Positions 17,555 through 26,520 are shown, numbered from the stretch's first letter. The stretch is 64,000 bases of DNA from an uncultured Dyadobacter sp. (GCF_946482605.1 NZ_CAMLSE010000019.1:1-64000); one strand, 5' to 3'. Translations and numbers: made by a program. Notes: generated by a model from the letters alone, not told the origin.

Positions 17555-19105
17555 CTAATCCAGGCCGCCCCGACGGGTAGGCTTGCGCGGCTCGGGCCAT
17601 GTGGCGGGCGTTCCTTTTGCATCCAGCGGCAGAACACTTTTGTCCCGGGACGTTTTTGCCGGATCTTCACTCGCCTGGTAGGCAAGGATCGCGGCTAGAA
17701 TAGCGTTGCTCCGTACATCGTCAAAAACGATCTTATCATAGGTATCCCGGTTGGTATGCCAGGTATAAGTCCCATACGACCAGCTCAATGAACTCAGCGA
17801 GAATGCCGGCGCACCCGCCGCTACGAACGAGGCAAAGTCGGAACCACCTGCTCCCGGTGCGCCGGGAAATTTGGTTTCGATCGGCGTTCTGATCGGTTCC
17901 GGAACTTTGGACAGCCAGCGGGTAAGATACTCGTATGCATTCAGGAAGCCCTGGCCGGAAAGGTTCACCACCCTTCCCGTTCCATTATCCTGGTTGAAAA
18001 CCGCCTGTATGTTCTGCACGATCTCCGGATGATCTTCTACAAAAGCCCGGGAACCGTTCAAGCCCTGCTCCTCGCTCCCCCAATGCCCGACCAGGATCGT
18101 GCGTTTGGGGTTAGGATAAACTTTCTTAAGAATACGCATGGCTTCCATCATCACGAGTGTACCGGTTCCATTGTCGGTGGCACCGCTCCCGCCATCCCAG
18201 GAGTCAAAATGCGCTGAAAGGATCACATATTCGTTAGGTTTTTCAGTCCCTTTGATTTCCCCGACCGTATTGAACGTCTGGCTTACGCCCGTTTCCCTCG
18301 CATCCGCCCGGACGCTGATTTTCGGTGTGTGTCCCGATTCCGCGAGCCTGTACAGCAGCCCGTAATCTTCCACAGAAATGTCGATAGTAGGAATCACTTT
18401 GGTGTAAGCGCCAAAAATCTTATTCGCTCCAAAGCCCTTGGACCAGTAGCACATGACCACACCGGCAGCTCCTGCTTTTTCCAATGCCGTCGGCAGTGTA
18501 CGGGTACTGTACCCGGTCTTTTTCAGCCTGTTGCTCCAAGCCTCGGTCCGGGCATCCCGGTCCTTTTTCATTTTCTCATAGGACTCCTTGGTCGCAAATT
18601 CCTGCCAGTTATAGTCGGGCCGGCCTGTGGGCTGGTTCATGCTGATCATGACGAACTTACCTTTTGCGGAAGGTAACCACTTTTGAAACGCGACAGAATC
18701 CGCCACGTCCGGCAAAATAACCACATCCGCCGTGACCGTTTTACCGCCTGTTCCCGGGCTCCATGCCAGCTGCATGCCTTCCAGGGATTTCACCCGGGGC
18801 GATACCATGTCAATGTGTGAAACGCCGCGCTCCCAGCCGCGCCATTCGCCCCATTTCTCGTTTTTTGCATTTATGTTCCAGCCTTTGTACTTCGCAACCG
18901 CCCAATCGTGCGCCTGCTGCATTTGTGGCGAACCTACCAGCCTAGATCCGATCACGTCCATCAGTTCATGGGCCAGTTTTTCGAGCTGCGAATTTTCAGT
19001 CGCCTCTTTGACGATACCGTCCACAACCGGGTCTTTACTTTGCCCTTTTGCAATTAATCCCGGTAATAGGAGGCAGAGAATGAAAATCGAATAGATTTTT
19101 TTCAT
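17555..19105 (-). CDS. Secreted M28 metallopeptidase with PA domain
   Basis: A 516-residue peptidase with a signal peptide (MKKIYSIFILCLLLPG, cleavage after KGQS). A protease-associated domain (about residues 120-260) precedes the M28 catalytic domain. Zinc ligands are visible as SAHFDSWDGG (His and the bridging region), GATDNGTG (Asp), GSEEQG (catalytic Glu pair) and WHTNRDTYD near the C-terminus (His). M28 enzymes are aminopeptidases or carboxypeptidases (glutamate carboxypeptidase/PepS-like). It probably acts in the periplasm or outside the cell to supply amino acids. Exact specificity is unknown. Confidence 0.9.
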   Translation of the reverse strand: MKKIYSIFILCLLLPGLIAKGQSKDPVVDGIVKEATENSQLEKLAHELMDVIGSRLVGSPQMQQAHDWAVAKYKGWNINAKNEKWGEWRGWERGVSHIDMVSPRVKSLEGMQLAWSPGTGGKTVTADVVILPDVADSVAFQKWLPSAKGKFVMISMNQPTGRPDYNWQEFATKESYEKMKKDRDARTEAWSNRLKKTGYSTRTLPTALEKAGAAGVVMCYWSKGFGANKIFGAYTKVIPTIDISVEDYGLLYRLAESGHTPKISVRADARETGVSQTFNTVGEIKGTEKPNEYVILSAHFDSWDGGSGATDNGTGTLVMMEAMRILKKVYPNPKRTILVGHWGSEEQGLNGSRAFVEDHPEIVQNIQAVFNQDNGTGRVVNLSGQGFLNAYEYLTRWLSKVPEPIRTPIETKFPGAPGAGGSDFASFVAAGAPAFSLSSLSWSYGTYTWHTNRDTYDKIVFDDVRSNAILAAILAYQASEDPAKTSRDKSVLPLDAKGTPATWPEPRKPTRRGGLD

Positions 19106-19251
19106 GTAATTGGTGGTTTAAGAATATATCCGTTTTCCAATGTAGGAAATAGCGGTGAGGCTTTACAATGCGTCTTTAAAAATTCTAAATTGATATTTTA
19201 ATTATATCATCCGGCTTTTGCATTTAGGCAGGTGCTGGTTTACAGACCGAT

Positions 19252-20181
19252 ATGAAGAAAAAGGTCGTCGAATTCGTATTTTTTGCCAATTATTTCGTGG
19301 GGCTGCTGGCGGTTGCCCTTTCGCTGGAAACTGCATTTCAGCTCAATCTTCCCCTGAACTCGCCATTGTACTATCTGCTGATATTCAGTGCGGTCGTCTT
19401 TTATTATACCAAAGCATATTCCGGCCCTGTACCGCCGAGCGTCTCCGCTAATCCACGTACGGAATGGTACAGGCGACATTACCGCTTTGTACGTATTAGT
19501 CAGGTTGTACTGCTGCTCGGTTGCGTCACTATGGCCCTGGTTTACCTGATCCTTCATTTCGAAGGGCTGCTGCATCTTCCCGCATATTACTGGCTAATAC
19601 TGGCTACCGTACCGCTTGCGGCTATTCTATACTATGGCCTCCTGCCCGAATCGCTTATTTCGCTCAATCTGCGCCGCACCGGTTGGCTCAAAGCATTTGT
19701 GATCGGTTTCGTATGGGCCGGGTCTGTCAACCTGTTCCCGCTTACCGCCCTGCGCGTTGAAAAGGACATCACAGTTGCCGAGCCCCTGCTGATGTTCTGG
19801 CTGTTGATCAAAAACTGGATGTTCTGCACTGTTAATGCCATCATGTTCGATATGAAGGACTATGAGGACGATGCCAATATCGAGCTCAAAACCTTTGCCG
19901 TGAGAATGGGCCTACGCAACACCATTTATTATGTGCTGGTACCTTTGCTGCTGATCGGTGTGTTTTCGGTCCTGGCATTCGCTATCTACCGTGGGTTCGG
20001 GACGATAACAATCCTGTTCAACCTGACGCCATTCGTTTGTTTGCTTATCGTAGCCTTTGCGTTACACAAGCCGAAACAAATCCTCTACTACCTGATCGTC
20101 ATAGACGGGCTGTTACTGGTAAAAGCCGCATGCGGCATTATCGGCAGCTTTTTTGTGAAACACCCTGTTGTATTGCATTGA
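19252..20181 (+). CDS. UbiA-like polytopic membrane protein with one aspartate motif
   Basis: A 309-residue protein with about eight or nine hydrophobic segments. The segment around residues 200-225 (NAIMFDMKDYEDDANIELKTFAVRMG) looks like the second Asp-rich motif of UbiA prenyltransferases, which binds Mg2+-diphosphate. The first motif (NDxxDxxxD) is not present at the expected place near residue 50, where FYYTKAYSG stands instead. It may therefore be a divergent UbiA member or have lost prenyl transfer. It is followed after 10 bases by a methyltransferase gene, so the pair probably modifies one lipid or quinone-like compound. The assignment is by motif only. Confidence 0.65.
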   Translation: MKKKVVEFVFFANYFVGLLAVALSLETAFQLNLPLNSPLYYLLIFSAVVFYYTKAYSGPVPPSVSANPRTEWYRRHYRFVRISQVVLLLGCVTMALVYLILHFEGLLHLPAYYWLILATVPLAAILYYGLLPESLISLNLRRTGWLKAFVIGFVWAGSVNLFPLTALRVEKDITVAEPLLMFWLLIKNWMFCTVNAIMFDMKDYEDDANIELKTFAVRMGLRNTIYYVLVPLLLIGVFSVLAFAIYRGFGTITILFNLTPFVCLLIVAFALHKPKQILYYLIVIDGLLLVKAACGIIGSFFVKHPVVLH

Positions 20182-20191
20182 TAATCCGGAT

Positions 20192-20890
20192 ATGCTGAAC
20201 AATTATGACCGCATTGCAGGAAATTATGACCAACTGAGCAGGCTTGTGTTCGGTAAGGCAATCGTGCGGGCGCAACAGTCGCTGATACCGCTGATTCATT
20301 CACCCGCCCGCATGCTCATTGCCGGCGGCGGGACGGGTTGGATACTGGAAGAAATAGCACATGCCCAACCATCCGGATTAAGCATCGACTACGTGGAAAT
20401 CTCGGCTAAGATGGTCGGGCTCGCGCGCAAGCGCAGCTTTGGTAGCAATCGGGTGAATTTCGTCCATTCCGGCATTGAGGAATTTAACGCCCCGACGCCT
20501 TATGATTTCGTGATAACCCCCTTTTTGTTCGATAATTTCGATGCGGAACGGGCAGCAACGAATTTTCAAAAGCTTCATGCGTTCCTCAATCCGGGCGGCC
20601 AATGGCTGTTCACCGATTTTAATATCGAAAAAGGTCTGAATGGTTACTGGCAAAAGGCACTGCTGCGTACGATGTATTTGTTTTTCAAAACGATCAGCGA
20701 CGTCGAAGCGTCACGCCTTCCCGATATGCAAGCACTCTTCAACACGTTTGGATACGAGATTTCAACCGAAAGCTATCATTTTGGCGGGTTTATCCGCTCC
20801 GCCGCTTACCAAAAGCTAGGCGACGGCAGCCCGCCGTCTCCCAAAGATGAAACGCTCATTGAAGACAACAATAGACAGGAGGATCAGTGA
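20192..20890 (+). CDS. Class I SAM-dependent methyltransferase
   Basis: A 232-residue protein opening with NYDRIAGNYDQLSRLVFG, as many quinone and lipid methyltransferases do. Motif I is slightly altered (MLIAGGGTGWILEEI, residues about 40-54), followed by SIDYVEISAKMVGLA (acidic ribose-binding residue) and PYDFVITPFLFD. The ATG at 20192 is chosen; a TTG at 20168 overlapping the upstream gene is unlikely. It is translated with the UbiA-like gene just upstream. Its 3' end overlaps the convergent EamA gene by 75 bases, and the last 20 or so residues (DGSPPSPKDETLIED) are polar and probably unstructured. The substrate is unknown. Confidence 0.82.
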   Translation: MLNNYDRIAGNYDQLSRLVFGKAIVRAQQSLIPLIHSPARMLIAGGGTGWILEEIAHAQPSGLSIDYVEISAKMVGLARKRSFGSNRVNFVHSGIEEFNAPTPYDFVITPFLFDNFDAERAATNFQKLHAFLNPGGQWLFTDFNIEKGLNGYWQKALLRTMYLFFKTISDVEASRLPDMQALFNTFGYEISTESYHFGGFIRSAAYQKLGDGSPPSPKDETLIEDNNRQEDQ

Positions 20891-21715
20891 ATATGCGATG
20901 ATCTGAATGCTGTTGATCGGCTCATGAAAGTAGAACAGCGCGATCGCAAAATTCATCAACGGATTGATATACAAAAGAATACCCATTGTAGAAGAGGTCA
21001 CGCCTTGCAGCGCGTACAGATTCATAAACAGGGGGATAATGGTAAAGACCACCGCAATCAGGCTTATCAGCACATAAAATGAAACTTCGGTTGGCAAGGC
21101 AGCGCTGTACGCCGGATAGAATGGCAGCAGCAATAATGCCGAAAATATGATCTGGATCGTCAGTACCAGAAATTTATCGATACCGGCATTCTTACGCTGA
21201 CTTACCAGATAGAATGCATACGAAGCGGCCACAATCAGACTGTACAGAATGTCCGCAATGTTGTTGAATGACAGCAGCAGGCAGCTTACAACACTTAGCA
21301 ATACCGCAGTCCATTGCCATTTGCTCAGCTTTTCATCCAAAACGAAGAAAGCAATTACCGTTGTCATGATCGGGCAGACGAGGTATGCAAAAGATGCAGC
21401 TTTGACACTGATATGGTTCATTACATAAATAAAGAAAAACCAGTTGGCCGTCAGCAGGACGCCCCCGGCCAATGTAAGCAGGGCTACTTGTCTTTTATGG
21501 TCCGGCGAAAAGGCTTTAAAGGCAGCCAAACTGTCTTTCAGAACTTTTCTACGCACAACAATACTCACCACGGCCATGATCACCGCACACATAAAAACCC
21601 TGTAAAAGAGGATATCCAGAGACGGATAACCATTCAACGGTTTCAGGGCCAGACTAAAAAAACCCCAGATGACAAAGGAAATAAAGGCGGTAAGGTAGTA
21701 CTTGGAAAATTTCAT
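20816..21715 (-). CDS. EamA/RarD-type drug/metabolite transporter
   Basis: A 299-residue inner-membrane protein with ten hydrophobic segments made of two EamA repeats (residues about 5-140 and 150-290). It opens with KYYLTAFISFVIWGFFSLALK, close to the RarD subgroup. Such permeases export amino acids or other small metabolites; the substrate cannot be predicted. The gene ends inside the convergent methyltransferase gene (75-base overlap), so the two transcripts are complementary at their ends. No terminator is visible in the overlap. Confidence 0.88.
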   Translation of the reverse strand: MKFSKYYLTAFISFVIWGFFSLALKPLNGYPSLDILFYRVFMCAVIMAVVSIVVRRKVLKDSLAAFKAFSPDHKRQVALLTLAGGVLLTANWFFFIYVMNHISVKAASFAYLVCPIMTTVIAFFVLDEKLSKWQWTAVLLSVVSCLLLSFNNIADILYSLIVAASYAFYLVSQRKNAGIDKFLVLTIQIIFSALLLLPFYPAYSAALPTEVSFYVLISLIAVVFTIIPLFMNLYALQGVTSSTMGILLYINPLMNFAIALFYFHEPINSIQIIAYSLILLSIVVFNERFIFGRRRAAVA

Positions 21716-21871
21716 CAGATAGCCGCGTGACGTGATGGTGGACTTTTAAGGAACAGCAAAAAAGCACGGGCGGTTCTCGGTGAGGCTTCAAAATTAAATC
21801 GCGGAAAGCAGTAAACCCGGAACCTTACCCGGCTTATTTGGCTTGATTGATAAGGCAATATTTAATCCAGT

Positions 21872-22669
21872 ATGACATTTTCTGATATCCGGCTGATCGC
21901 TACCGATATGGACGGTACGCTTTTGAACTCCAAACACGAAATCCACGAATCTTTTTTTCCCGTTTTCCGAAAGCTAAAAGACCAGGGTATCATTTTCGTC
22001 GCAGCCAGCGGACGTCAGTATTTCAATCTTGCCAAAACCCTTGATGCGGTAAAGGATGAGGTGATTTTTGCAGCCGAGAATGGCAGTTATGTCGTTTTCC
22101 AGGAGGAAGAAATCCATATTCAGGCCATCGATGCGGAGATTACCCGCGAGCTTATTGTGATTTCAAGGGAGATCGGGGATACCTACCCGATCATCTGCGG
22201 CAAGAAAAAGGCTTACGTGGAGAACGCTGAACCAGCGTTTATTGATCACCTCAAACTATATTTCGAGCGATACGAAATCGTAGAAGATCTCCTCGAAATC
22301 CGTGACGATCAATTTCTGAAATTCACATTATGCGACCTGGCCGGTTCCGAAGTGAACAGCTACCCGCATTATAAAAAATACGAAGAAAGTCTGCAGGTGA
22401 AAATTTCCGGCCCTATCTGGCTGGATATTTCACATAAAAAAGCCAACAAAGGCCGGGCCATGGAGGTATTGCAGGAGAAGTTCAACATTACGCCGGGGCA
22501 AACGATGGTTTTCGGGGACTACCTGAACGACTTCGAAATGCTGCAAAAGGCGCATTACTCCTACGCAATGGCCAATGCACACCCCGACATCAAAAAAATA
22601 GCCCGTTTCATCGCTAAAAGCAACGATGAAAACGGGGTCGTAGAAGTCCTTTCGGAAATCACAGAGTAA
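21872..22669 (+). CDS. Cof-type HAD-IIB phosphatase
   Basis: A 265-residue HAD superfamily hydrolase. Motif I is LIATDMDGTLLN (nucleophile Asp and proton donor Asp, residues 11 and 13), motif II is VAASGRQY, the motif III lysine lies in KANKGRAME, and motif IV is GDYLNDFEML. The C2B cap sits between motifs II and III. These enzymes dephosphorylate sugar phosphates, pyridoxal phosphate or flavin precursors; which one is not evident. Cytosolic. It stands alone between divergent and convergent neighbours. Confidence 0.9.
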   Translation: MTFSDIRLIATDMDGTLLNSKHEIHESFFPVFRKLKDQGIIFVAASGRQYFNLAKTLDAVKDEVIFAAENGSYVVFQEEEIHIQAIDAEITRELIVISREIGDTYPIICGKKKAYVENAEPAFIDHLKLYFERYEIVEDLLEIRDDQFLKFTLCDLAGSEVNSYPHYKKYEESLQVKISGPIWLDISHKKANKGRAMEVLQEKFNITPGQTMVFGDYLNDFEMLQKAHYSYAMANAHPDIKKIARFIAKSNDENGVVEVLSEITE

Positions 22670-22678
22670 GGCAATACC

Positions 22679-23929
22679 CTACTCCGTATATTTTTTGAAG
22701 ATGGAAGTCGCCGTATGCCCTCCGAAGCCGAAGGTGTTATTCACGGCATAGTTTACGGTTTGGCTTATCGATTCTCCCAGGATGATGTTCATTCCTTCCG
22801 GAACATGCTCGTCCAGGTTTTCCGTGTTGATCGTACCGGGAATGATATCGTTTTTCACCACCAGCGCACAAACAATGCTTTCTATAGCACCTGCTGCTCC
22901 CAGCAGGTGGCCCGTCATGGATTTGGTTGCACTGATCGCGACCGGATGATCTCCGAAAACGGTTTTGATACCATTGAGCTCGCTCATGTCACCCAACCCG
23001 GTCGAGGTAGCGTGCGCATTCACGTACTCAACCTGCTCAGGCGTAATGCCGGCCTCATTCATGGCTTTGGTCATACCCAATGCTGCACCCATTCCATCAG
23101 GAGGGGTACCGGTGAGGTGGTAGGCATCTGCTGCCATGCCACCGCCAACAATTTCGGCGTATATCTTCGCCCCTCTTGTTTTGGCATATTCGAGGTCTTC
23201 GAGAATCAATGCGGCAGCGCCTTCGCCCATTACAAAGCCGTCACGGTCCTTATCGAATGGCCGTGAAGCTTTTTCCGGCGCATCGTTTCTCTTCGAAAGT
23301 GCCTGCGCAGCGCTGAAACCACCCAATGCGGAATAGATGATCGCTGCTTCGGACCCGCCGGCTACCATTACTTTCGCTTTGCCCATGCGTATCGTGTCGA
23401 ACGCGCTGATAACCGCCGTATTGGAAGAAGCGCAGGCAGATACGGTACAATAGTTGGGGCCATGTAGCTTGTGGCGGATTGAAATGACGCCGGCAGCGAT
23501 ATCCACGATCATTTTCGGGATAAAGTACGGGTTGAAGCGAGGTACCCCGCCGGAAGCATGGAATTCGAGAAGCTGGTCCTCGAATGTGCCCATCCCGCCA
23601 TTACCGGTCGCCCAGATCACGCCCATGTCGTAACGGTCCTTTACATCTATACTTGCAAAATCCAGCCCTGCATCCTTGATAGCCGTGTCGGAAGCCGCGA
23701 TGGCATATTGCGTATGCAGGTCATACTTTTTGATCTCCTTCTTTTCTATATAGTCCTCCGGATTGAAATTGCGCACTTCGCATCCGAATTGTGTCTTGAA
23801 TTTGGAAACATCCATTTTCGTAATGGTAGCAGCACCGCTTTTACCATTGACAATATTCTGCCAGAACTCTTCCACAGAATTTCCCAGCGGGGATATTACC
23901 CCCAAACCAGTCACTACTACTCTTTTCAT
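22679..23929 (-). CDS. fabF: Beta-ketoacyl-ACP synthase II (FabF/KAS II)
   Basis: A 416-residue condensing enzyme that extends acyl-ACP with malonyl-ACP during fatty-acid synthesis. The Cys-His-His active site is complete: Cys166 in TVSACASSN, His306 in NAHATSTGLGD and His341 in SMTGHLLGAAG. The length and the start MKRVVVTGLGVISPLG are normal for FabF. No acpP or fabD/fabG genes adjoin it, so it may be one of several KAS paralogues with a special role rather than the housekeeping copy. The HAD gene converges on it, with nine bases between the two ends. Confidence 0.9.
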   Translation of the reverse strand: MKRVVVTGLGVISPLGNSVEEFWQNIVNGKSGAATITKMDVSKFKTQFGCEVRNFNPEDYIEKKEIKKYDLHTQYAIAASDTAIKDAGLDFASIDVKDRYDMGVIWATGNGGMGTFEDQLLEFHASGGVPRFNPYFIPKMIVDIAAGVISIRHKLHGPNYCTVSACASSNTAVISAFDTIRMGKAKVMVAGGSEAAIIYSALGGFSAAQALSKRNDAPEKASRPFDKDRDGFVMGEGAAALILEDLEYAKTRGAKIYAEIVGGGMAADAYHLTGTPPDGMGAALGMTKAMNEAGITPEQVEYVNAHATSTGLGDMSELNGIKTVFGDHPVAISATKSMTGHLLGAAGAIESIVCALVVKNDIIPGTINTENLDEHVPEGMNIILGESISQTVNYAVNNTFGFGGHTATSIFKKYTE

Positions 23930-23965
23930 ACAGTTTGATTATTTGATCGAAGACGTCAGAGGCAT

Positions 23966-24199
23966 CTAGTCAAACCCCTGAGTCACTGCATCTTTGAACA
24001 CGGCATCAACCAGCTTCTGCACTTTCGGGCCCACCAGCAGGATTACCGGTATGACCATCAGGTAGGCCATGCTCCAAGATTTGAGCCAAATCACCAAAAA
24101 ATTGGCAACAAATCCAATATTTACGGAAATCAAAGTGAAGGAAATTATCCCCGTTGTGACAATTCCCATGATCATGGCAAAAGCGATTTTTTGTCTCAT
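23966..24199 (-). CDS. Small DUF2798-type membrane protein
   Basis: About 77 residues with two hydrophobic segments (residues about 5-27, AFAMIMGIVTTGIISFTLI, and about 38-62, SWSMAYLMVIPVILLVGP), matching the two-helix pattern of DUF2798. Its function is unknown. The start at MRQKIAFAM (24199) fits the family better than an ATG-free upstream extension to 24235 that would overlap the SDR gene. It follows the SDR gene after 13 bases, so both probably share the TetR-type promoter upstream of the SDR gene. Confidence 0.75.
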   Translation of the reverse strand: MRQKIAFAMIMGIVTTGIISFTLISVNIGFVANFLVIWLKSWSMAYLMVIPVILLVGPKVQKLVDAVFKDAVTQGFD

Positions 24200-24212
24200 T
24201 TCTCTTTGTCGG

Positions 24213-24971
24213 TTACGCCGTTTCCAACTGCACACCAGGATTCATCGCCTGCAATGCAGCCCCAGGCGAGCTGAGGAAAAGCTTGAAGACGTCGGCCGTG
24301 CGGCCTACCAGCACTTCAAAGACATCATTTTCAAATGCACTCACCAGTTCATCCGCTACCTGTTTCGGAGGAATCCCGTTCTCTCCCCCTATTTCGGCCG
24401 AAAAGTCTGTATTCACCAGCGGTGGCAAAATCTCGAAAACCTTGATCTTCGTAGCCTTGCCCAGCGTGATCCGGAGAGACTGGGTGTAGGAATGCAAAGC
24501 GGCCTTGCTCGCTGCATAGGTTGGCAGCCTGTGGTTGGGCACCAGCCCGGCAATGCTGGAAACAGTGACAATAGCAGCCTCATCCGCTTTCAGAAGTAAT
24601 GGAGTGAGTTTTTGGTTGAGACGGATGATCGCCAAATAGTTCGTCAGGATCTCCTCTTCTGCCAGCGACGCAGCGTCTTCCTCCTCATTCAAATAGTAAT
24701 ACGATGCCTTACCTGCATTGTTGATCACTACGTTTAGCTTCGGGAACTCATTTTCAAGGCGAGTTACGAGCTTTTCGGTATCCTCTTTATTCACCACATC
24801 AAAGGCAATGGGCGTTACATTGTTCAGCTGACTCGCGGCTTGCTGTAAACGCTCCTCATTGCGCCCCGTAATAATAACATGATTGCCTTTTTCAGAGAAT
24901 GCTTTGGCCATTTCGAAACCAATTCCGGCACTTCCGCCAGTTATCAGGATTGTATTTCCAGTCGTTTTCAT
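24213..24971 (-). CDS. SDR-family oxidoreductase (DltE-like)
   Basis: A 252-residue short-chain dehydrogenase: TGGSAGIG cofactor loop (residues 11-18), TGRNE (suggesting NADPH preference), NNAG, a catalytic serine in VSSIAG, and YAASK for Tyr/Lys. It resembles the DltE-like SDRs often controlled by TetR regulators in Bacteroidota. The substrate is unknown. The promoter has a TetR-like operator in its spacer and a second copy 19 bases before the start codon. It is the first gene of a unit with the DUF2798 gene. Confidence 0.87.
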   Translation of the reverse strand: MKTTGNTILITGGSAGIGFEMAKAFSEKGNHVIITGRNEERLQQAASQLNNVTPIAFDVVNKEDTEKLVTRLENEFPKLNVVINNAGKASYYYLNEEEDAASLAEEEILTNYLAIIRLNQKLTPLLLKADEAAIVTVSSIAGLVPNHRLPTYAASKAALHSYTQSLRITLGKATKIKVFEILPPLVNTDFSAEIGGENGIPPKQVADELVSAFENDVFEVLVGRTADVFKLFLSSPGAALQAMNPGVQLETA

Positions 24972-24989
24972 TGCTTTTCAAGTTAATTT

Positions 24990-25003
24990 ATACCAATCGG
25001 TAT
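24990..25003. promoter_or_regulatory. TetR-type operator, copy proximal to the SDR start
   Basis: ATACC-AATC-GGTAT is a perfect five-base inverted repeat around a four-base centre. It lies 19 bases upstream of the SDR ATG and repeats the operator found in the promoter spacer 81 bases further upstream. Confidence 0.65.
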
Positions 25004-25063
25004 TTTATTGGATCAAATTTTACCGGGATTGACCCCGACTTCTTACTTTCATTAATCACACGA

Positions 25064-25094
25064 CAAATATATACCAATCAGTATATATATGCAA
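25064..25094 (-). promoter_or_regulatory. SDR promoter with TetR-type operator in the spacer
   Basis: On the minus strand TTG (25092-25094), 20 bases, TATATTTG (25064-25071) is a good Bacteroidota promoter. Operator ATACCAATCAGTAT (25071-25084; TATAC/GTATA arms when extended by one base) fills the spacer and touches the -7 box, so a bound repressor would block RNA polymerase. The regulator gene is not in the window. Confidence 0.7.
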
Positions 25095-25136
25095 GTAGAT
25101 TTGGATTTATTTTAATAACTGATCTCATACAGATCG

Positions 25137-25170
25137 AAAAACGGCGTGAATCTGCATTCCACGCCATTTT
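25137..25170 (-). terminator. Terminator after the sugar dehydrogenase lipoprotein gene
   Basis: On the minus strand AAAATGGCGTG and CACGCCGTTTT form an 11-pair stem (one U-G pair) with an 11-base loop and a T-rich end; it lies about 25 bases after the stop at 25195. Confidence 0.7.
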
Positions 25171-25194
25171 CTGTTTTATTCCACCATAACTAAT

Positions 25195-26457
25195 TTACTT
25201 TGCACTCACGCGCCAGATGACATTCCCTGAATCATCATTGACCAGCAAAGAGCCGTCGTCCATGACCACCACACCCGCAGGGCGTCCGTATACTTTCTTC
25301 TCACTTTCGGTAAAACCGGTAAGAAAATCTTCCGGCTTACCGGATGGCTTCCCGTTCTTGAATGGTACAAAAACAACTTTGTAGCCGGCAAGTGTCGAGC
25401 GGTTCCAGGAGCCATGCTGCCCCACAAAAACCCCGTTGTGATACTTTTGGGGGAACTTCGCTTTGTCATAAAAAGCAAGTCCCAACGAGGCCGTATGCGA
25501 TCCCACCGGCACATCCGGGACGATGGTTTTGGCAACAAGATCGGGACGTTCTCCTTTCCGGCGCGGGTCTTCATGCTGTCCAAAATAGGCATAAGGCCAT
25601 CCATAGAAACCGCCTTCCTGTACGCTGGTAATGTAATCCGGCACCAGGTCATCACCCAGTTTGTCGCGCTCGTTCACGGCTGTCCAGAGCACTTGGGTTC
25701 CAGGCGCCCAGTCCATCCCTACCGGGTTGCGCAGGCCGCTTGCAAATACCCGCTCCCCTGACCCGTCCGGATTCACTTCGAGGATGTTGGCCCGCCGTTT
25801 TTCTTCGTCAATACCATGATCGGCGACATTGCTGGCCGAACCAACTGATATACATATTTTGCTGCTATCCGCATTGGCCAGCAGGTTCCGGGTCCAGTGG
25901 TTGTTATAACCGCCAGCCGGCAGGTCGACGATTTTTTCGGCCCTGGAGGTAATCTTCGTTTCGCCGGCTTTGTAAGGATAGCGATAGAGGCCGTCGGTAT
26001 TGGCTACGTAGAAATAATTTTTGAGCACAAGCATCCCCAGCGGCTTGTTCAGTTTTTCAATGAAAATCTCCCGCATCTCCGGTGTTCCGTCCTTATTCAC
26101 GTCGCGCAGCAGCGTGATCCTGTCCGCGCTCTTGCGGGTACCCGATTCCGCAACAAATACGTCTCCATTTGGCGCAATGTACGTCCAGCGGGGACTATCC
26201 AGCTTGTCGGCAAACCGCGTCACCACAAAACCCTCCGGAGCCACCGGTGCCTTGCCCTCTGGCCACCCTGCTTCCTCAGGCCTGTTTTCCACAGACTCGG
26301 TAGCAAAAGGCGCGGGCAATACCAGGCTATCCGTTGTGGTAGCGACTGAATCCGGCCCGCTGCGGACGGATTCATCTTTGTCATTTTTACTCCCACCGCA
26401 ACCCGTCACAATAGCGGCAGCAAGGGTCCAAGTCATCAATAAGTGTAGTTTCTTCAT
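25195..26457 (-). CDS. PQQ-dependent sugar (glucose/sorbosone-type) dehydrogenase lipoprotein
   Basis: A 420-residue six-bladed beta-propeller protein of the glucose/sorbosone dehydrogenase family. The N-terminus is a lipoprotein signal with lipobox VTGCG (about residue 20), followed by a Ser/Asp-rich linker. Propeller landmarks include FAD..DSPRWTYIAPNGDVFVAE, NPVGMDWAPGTQVLWTAVNERD and GSHTASLGLAF. Such proteins oxidise sugars or act as carbohydrate binders with PQQ bound in the central tunnel; PQQ synthesis genes were not seen here. A second, different member lies at 55447-56634. Membrane-anchored, periplasm-facing or surface. Confidence 0.85.
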   Translation of the reverse strand: MKKLHLLMTWTLAAAIVTGCGGSKNDKDESVRSGPDSVATTTDSLVLPAPFATESVENRPEEAGWPEGKAPVAPEGFVVTRFADKLDSPRWTYIAPNGDVFVAESGTRKSADRITLLRDVNKDGTPEMREIFIEKLNKPLGMLVLKNYFYVANTDGLYRYPYKAGETKITSRAEKIVDLPAGGYNNHWTRNLLANADSSKICISVGSASNVADHGIDEEKRRANILEVNPDGSGERVFASGLRNPVGMDWAPGTQVLWTAVNERDKLGDDLVPDYITSVQEGGFYGWPYAYFGQHEDPRRKGERPDLVAKTIVPDVPVGSHTASLGLAFYDKAKFPQKYHNGVFVGQHGSWNRSTLAGYKVVFVPFKNGKPSGKPEDFLTGFTESEKKVYGRPAGVVVMDDGSLLVNDDSGNVIWRVSAK

Positions 26458-26476
26458 TTTGATCAGGCGTTAATGC

Positions 26477-26520
26477 AAAAAGCTGGTCAGGGGTTTTTCA
26501 GCCCCCGTGACCAGCTTTTA
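26477..26520 (-). terminator. Strong terminator after the NTF2-like gene
   Basis: AAAAGCTGGTCA (26478-26489) pairs perfectly over 12 bases with TGACCAGCTTTT (26508-26519), with further GGGG/CCCC pairing inside. Read on the minus strand it ends in TTTTT. Confidence 0.85.

Noticed and set aside
16676..17698. A 340-codon plus-strand frame opposite the M17 and M28 genes
   Set aside because: It crosses a terminator and two genes with complete catalytic motifs on the other strand.
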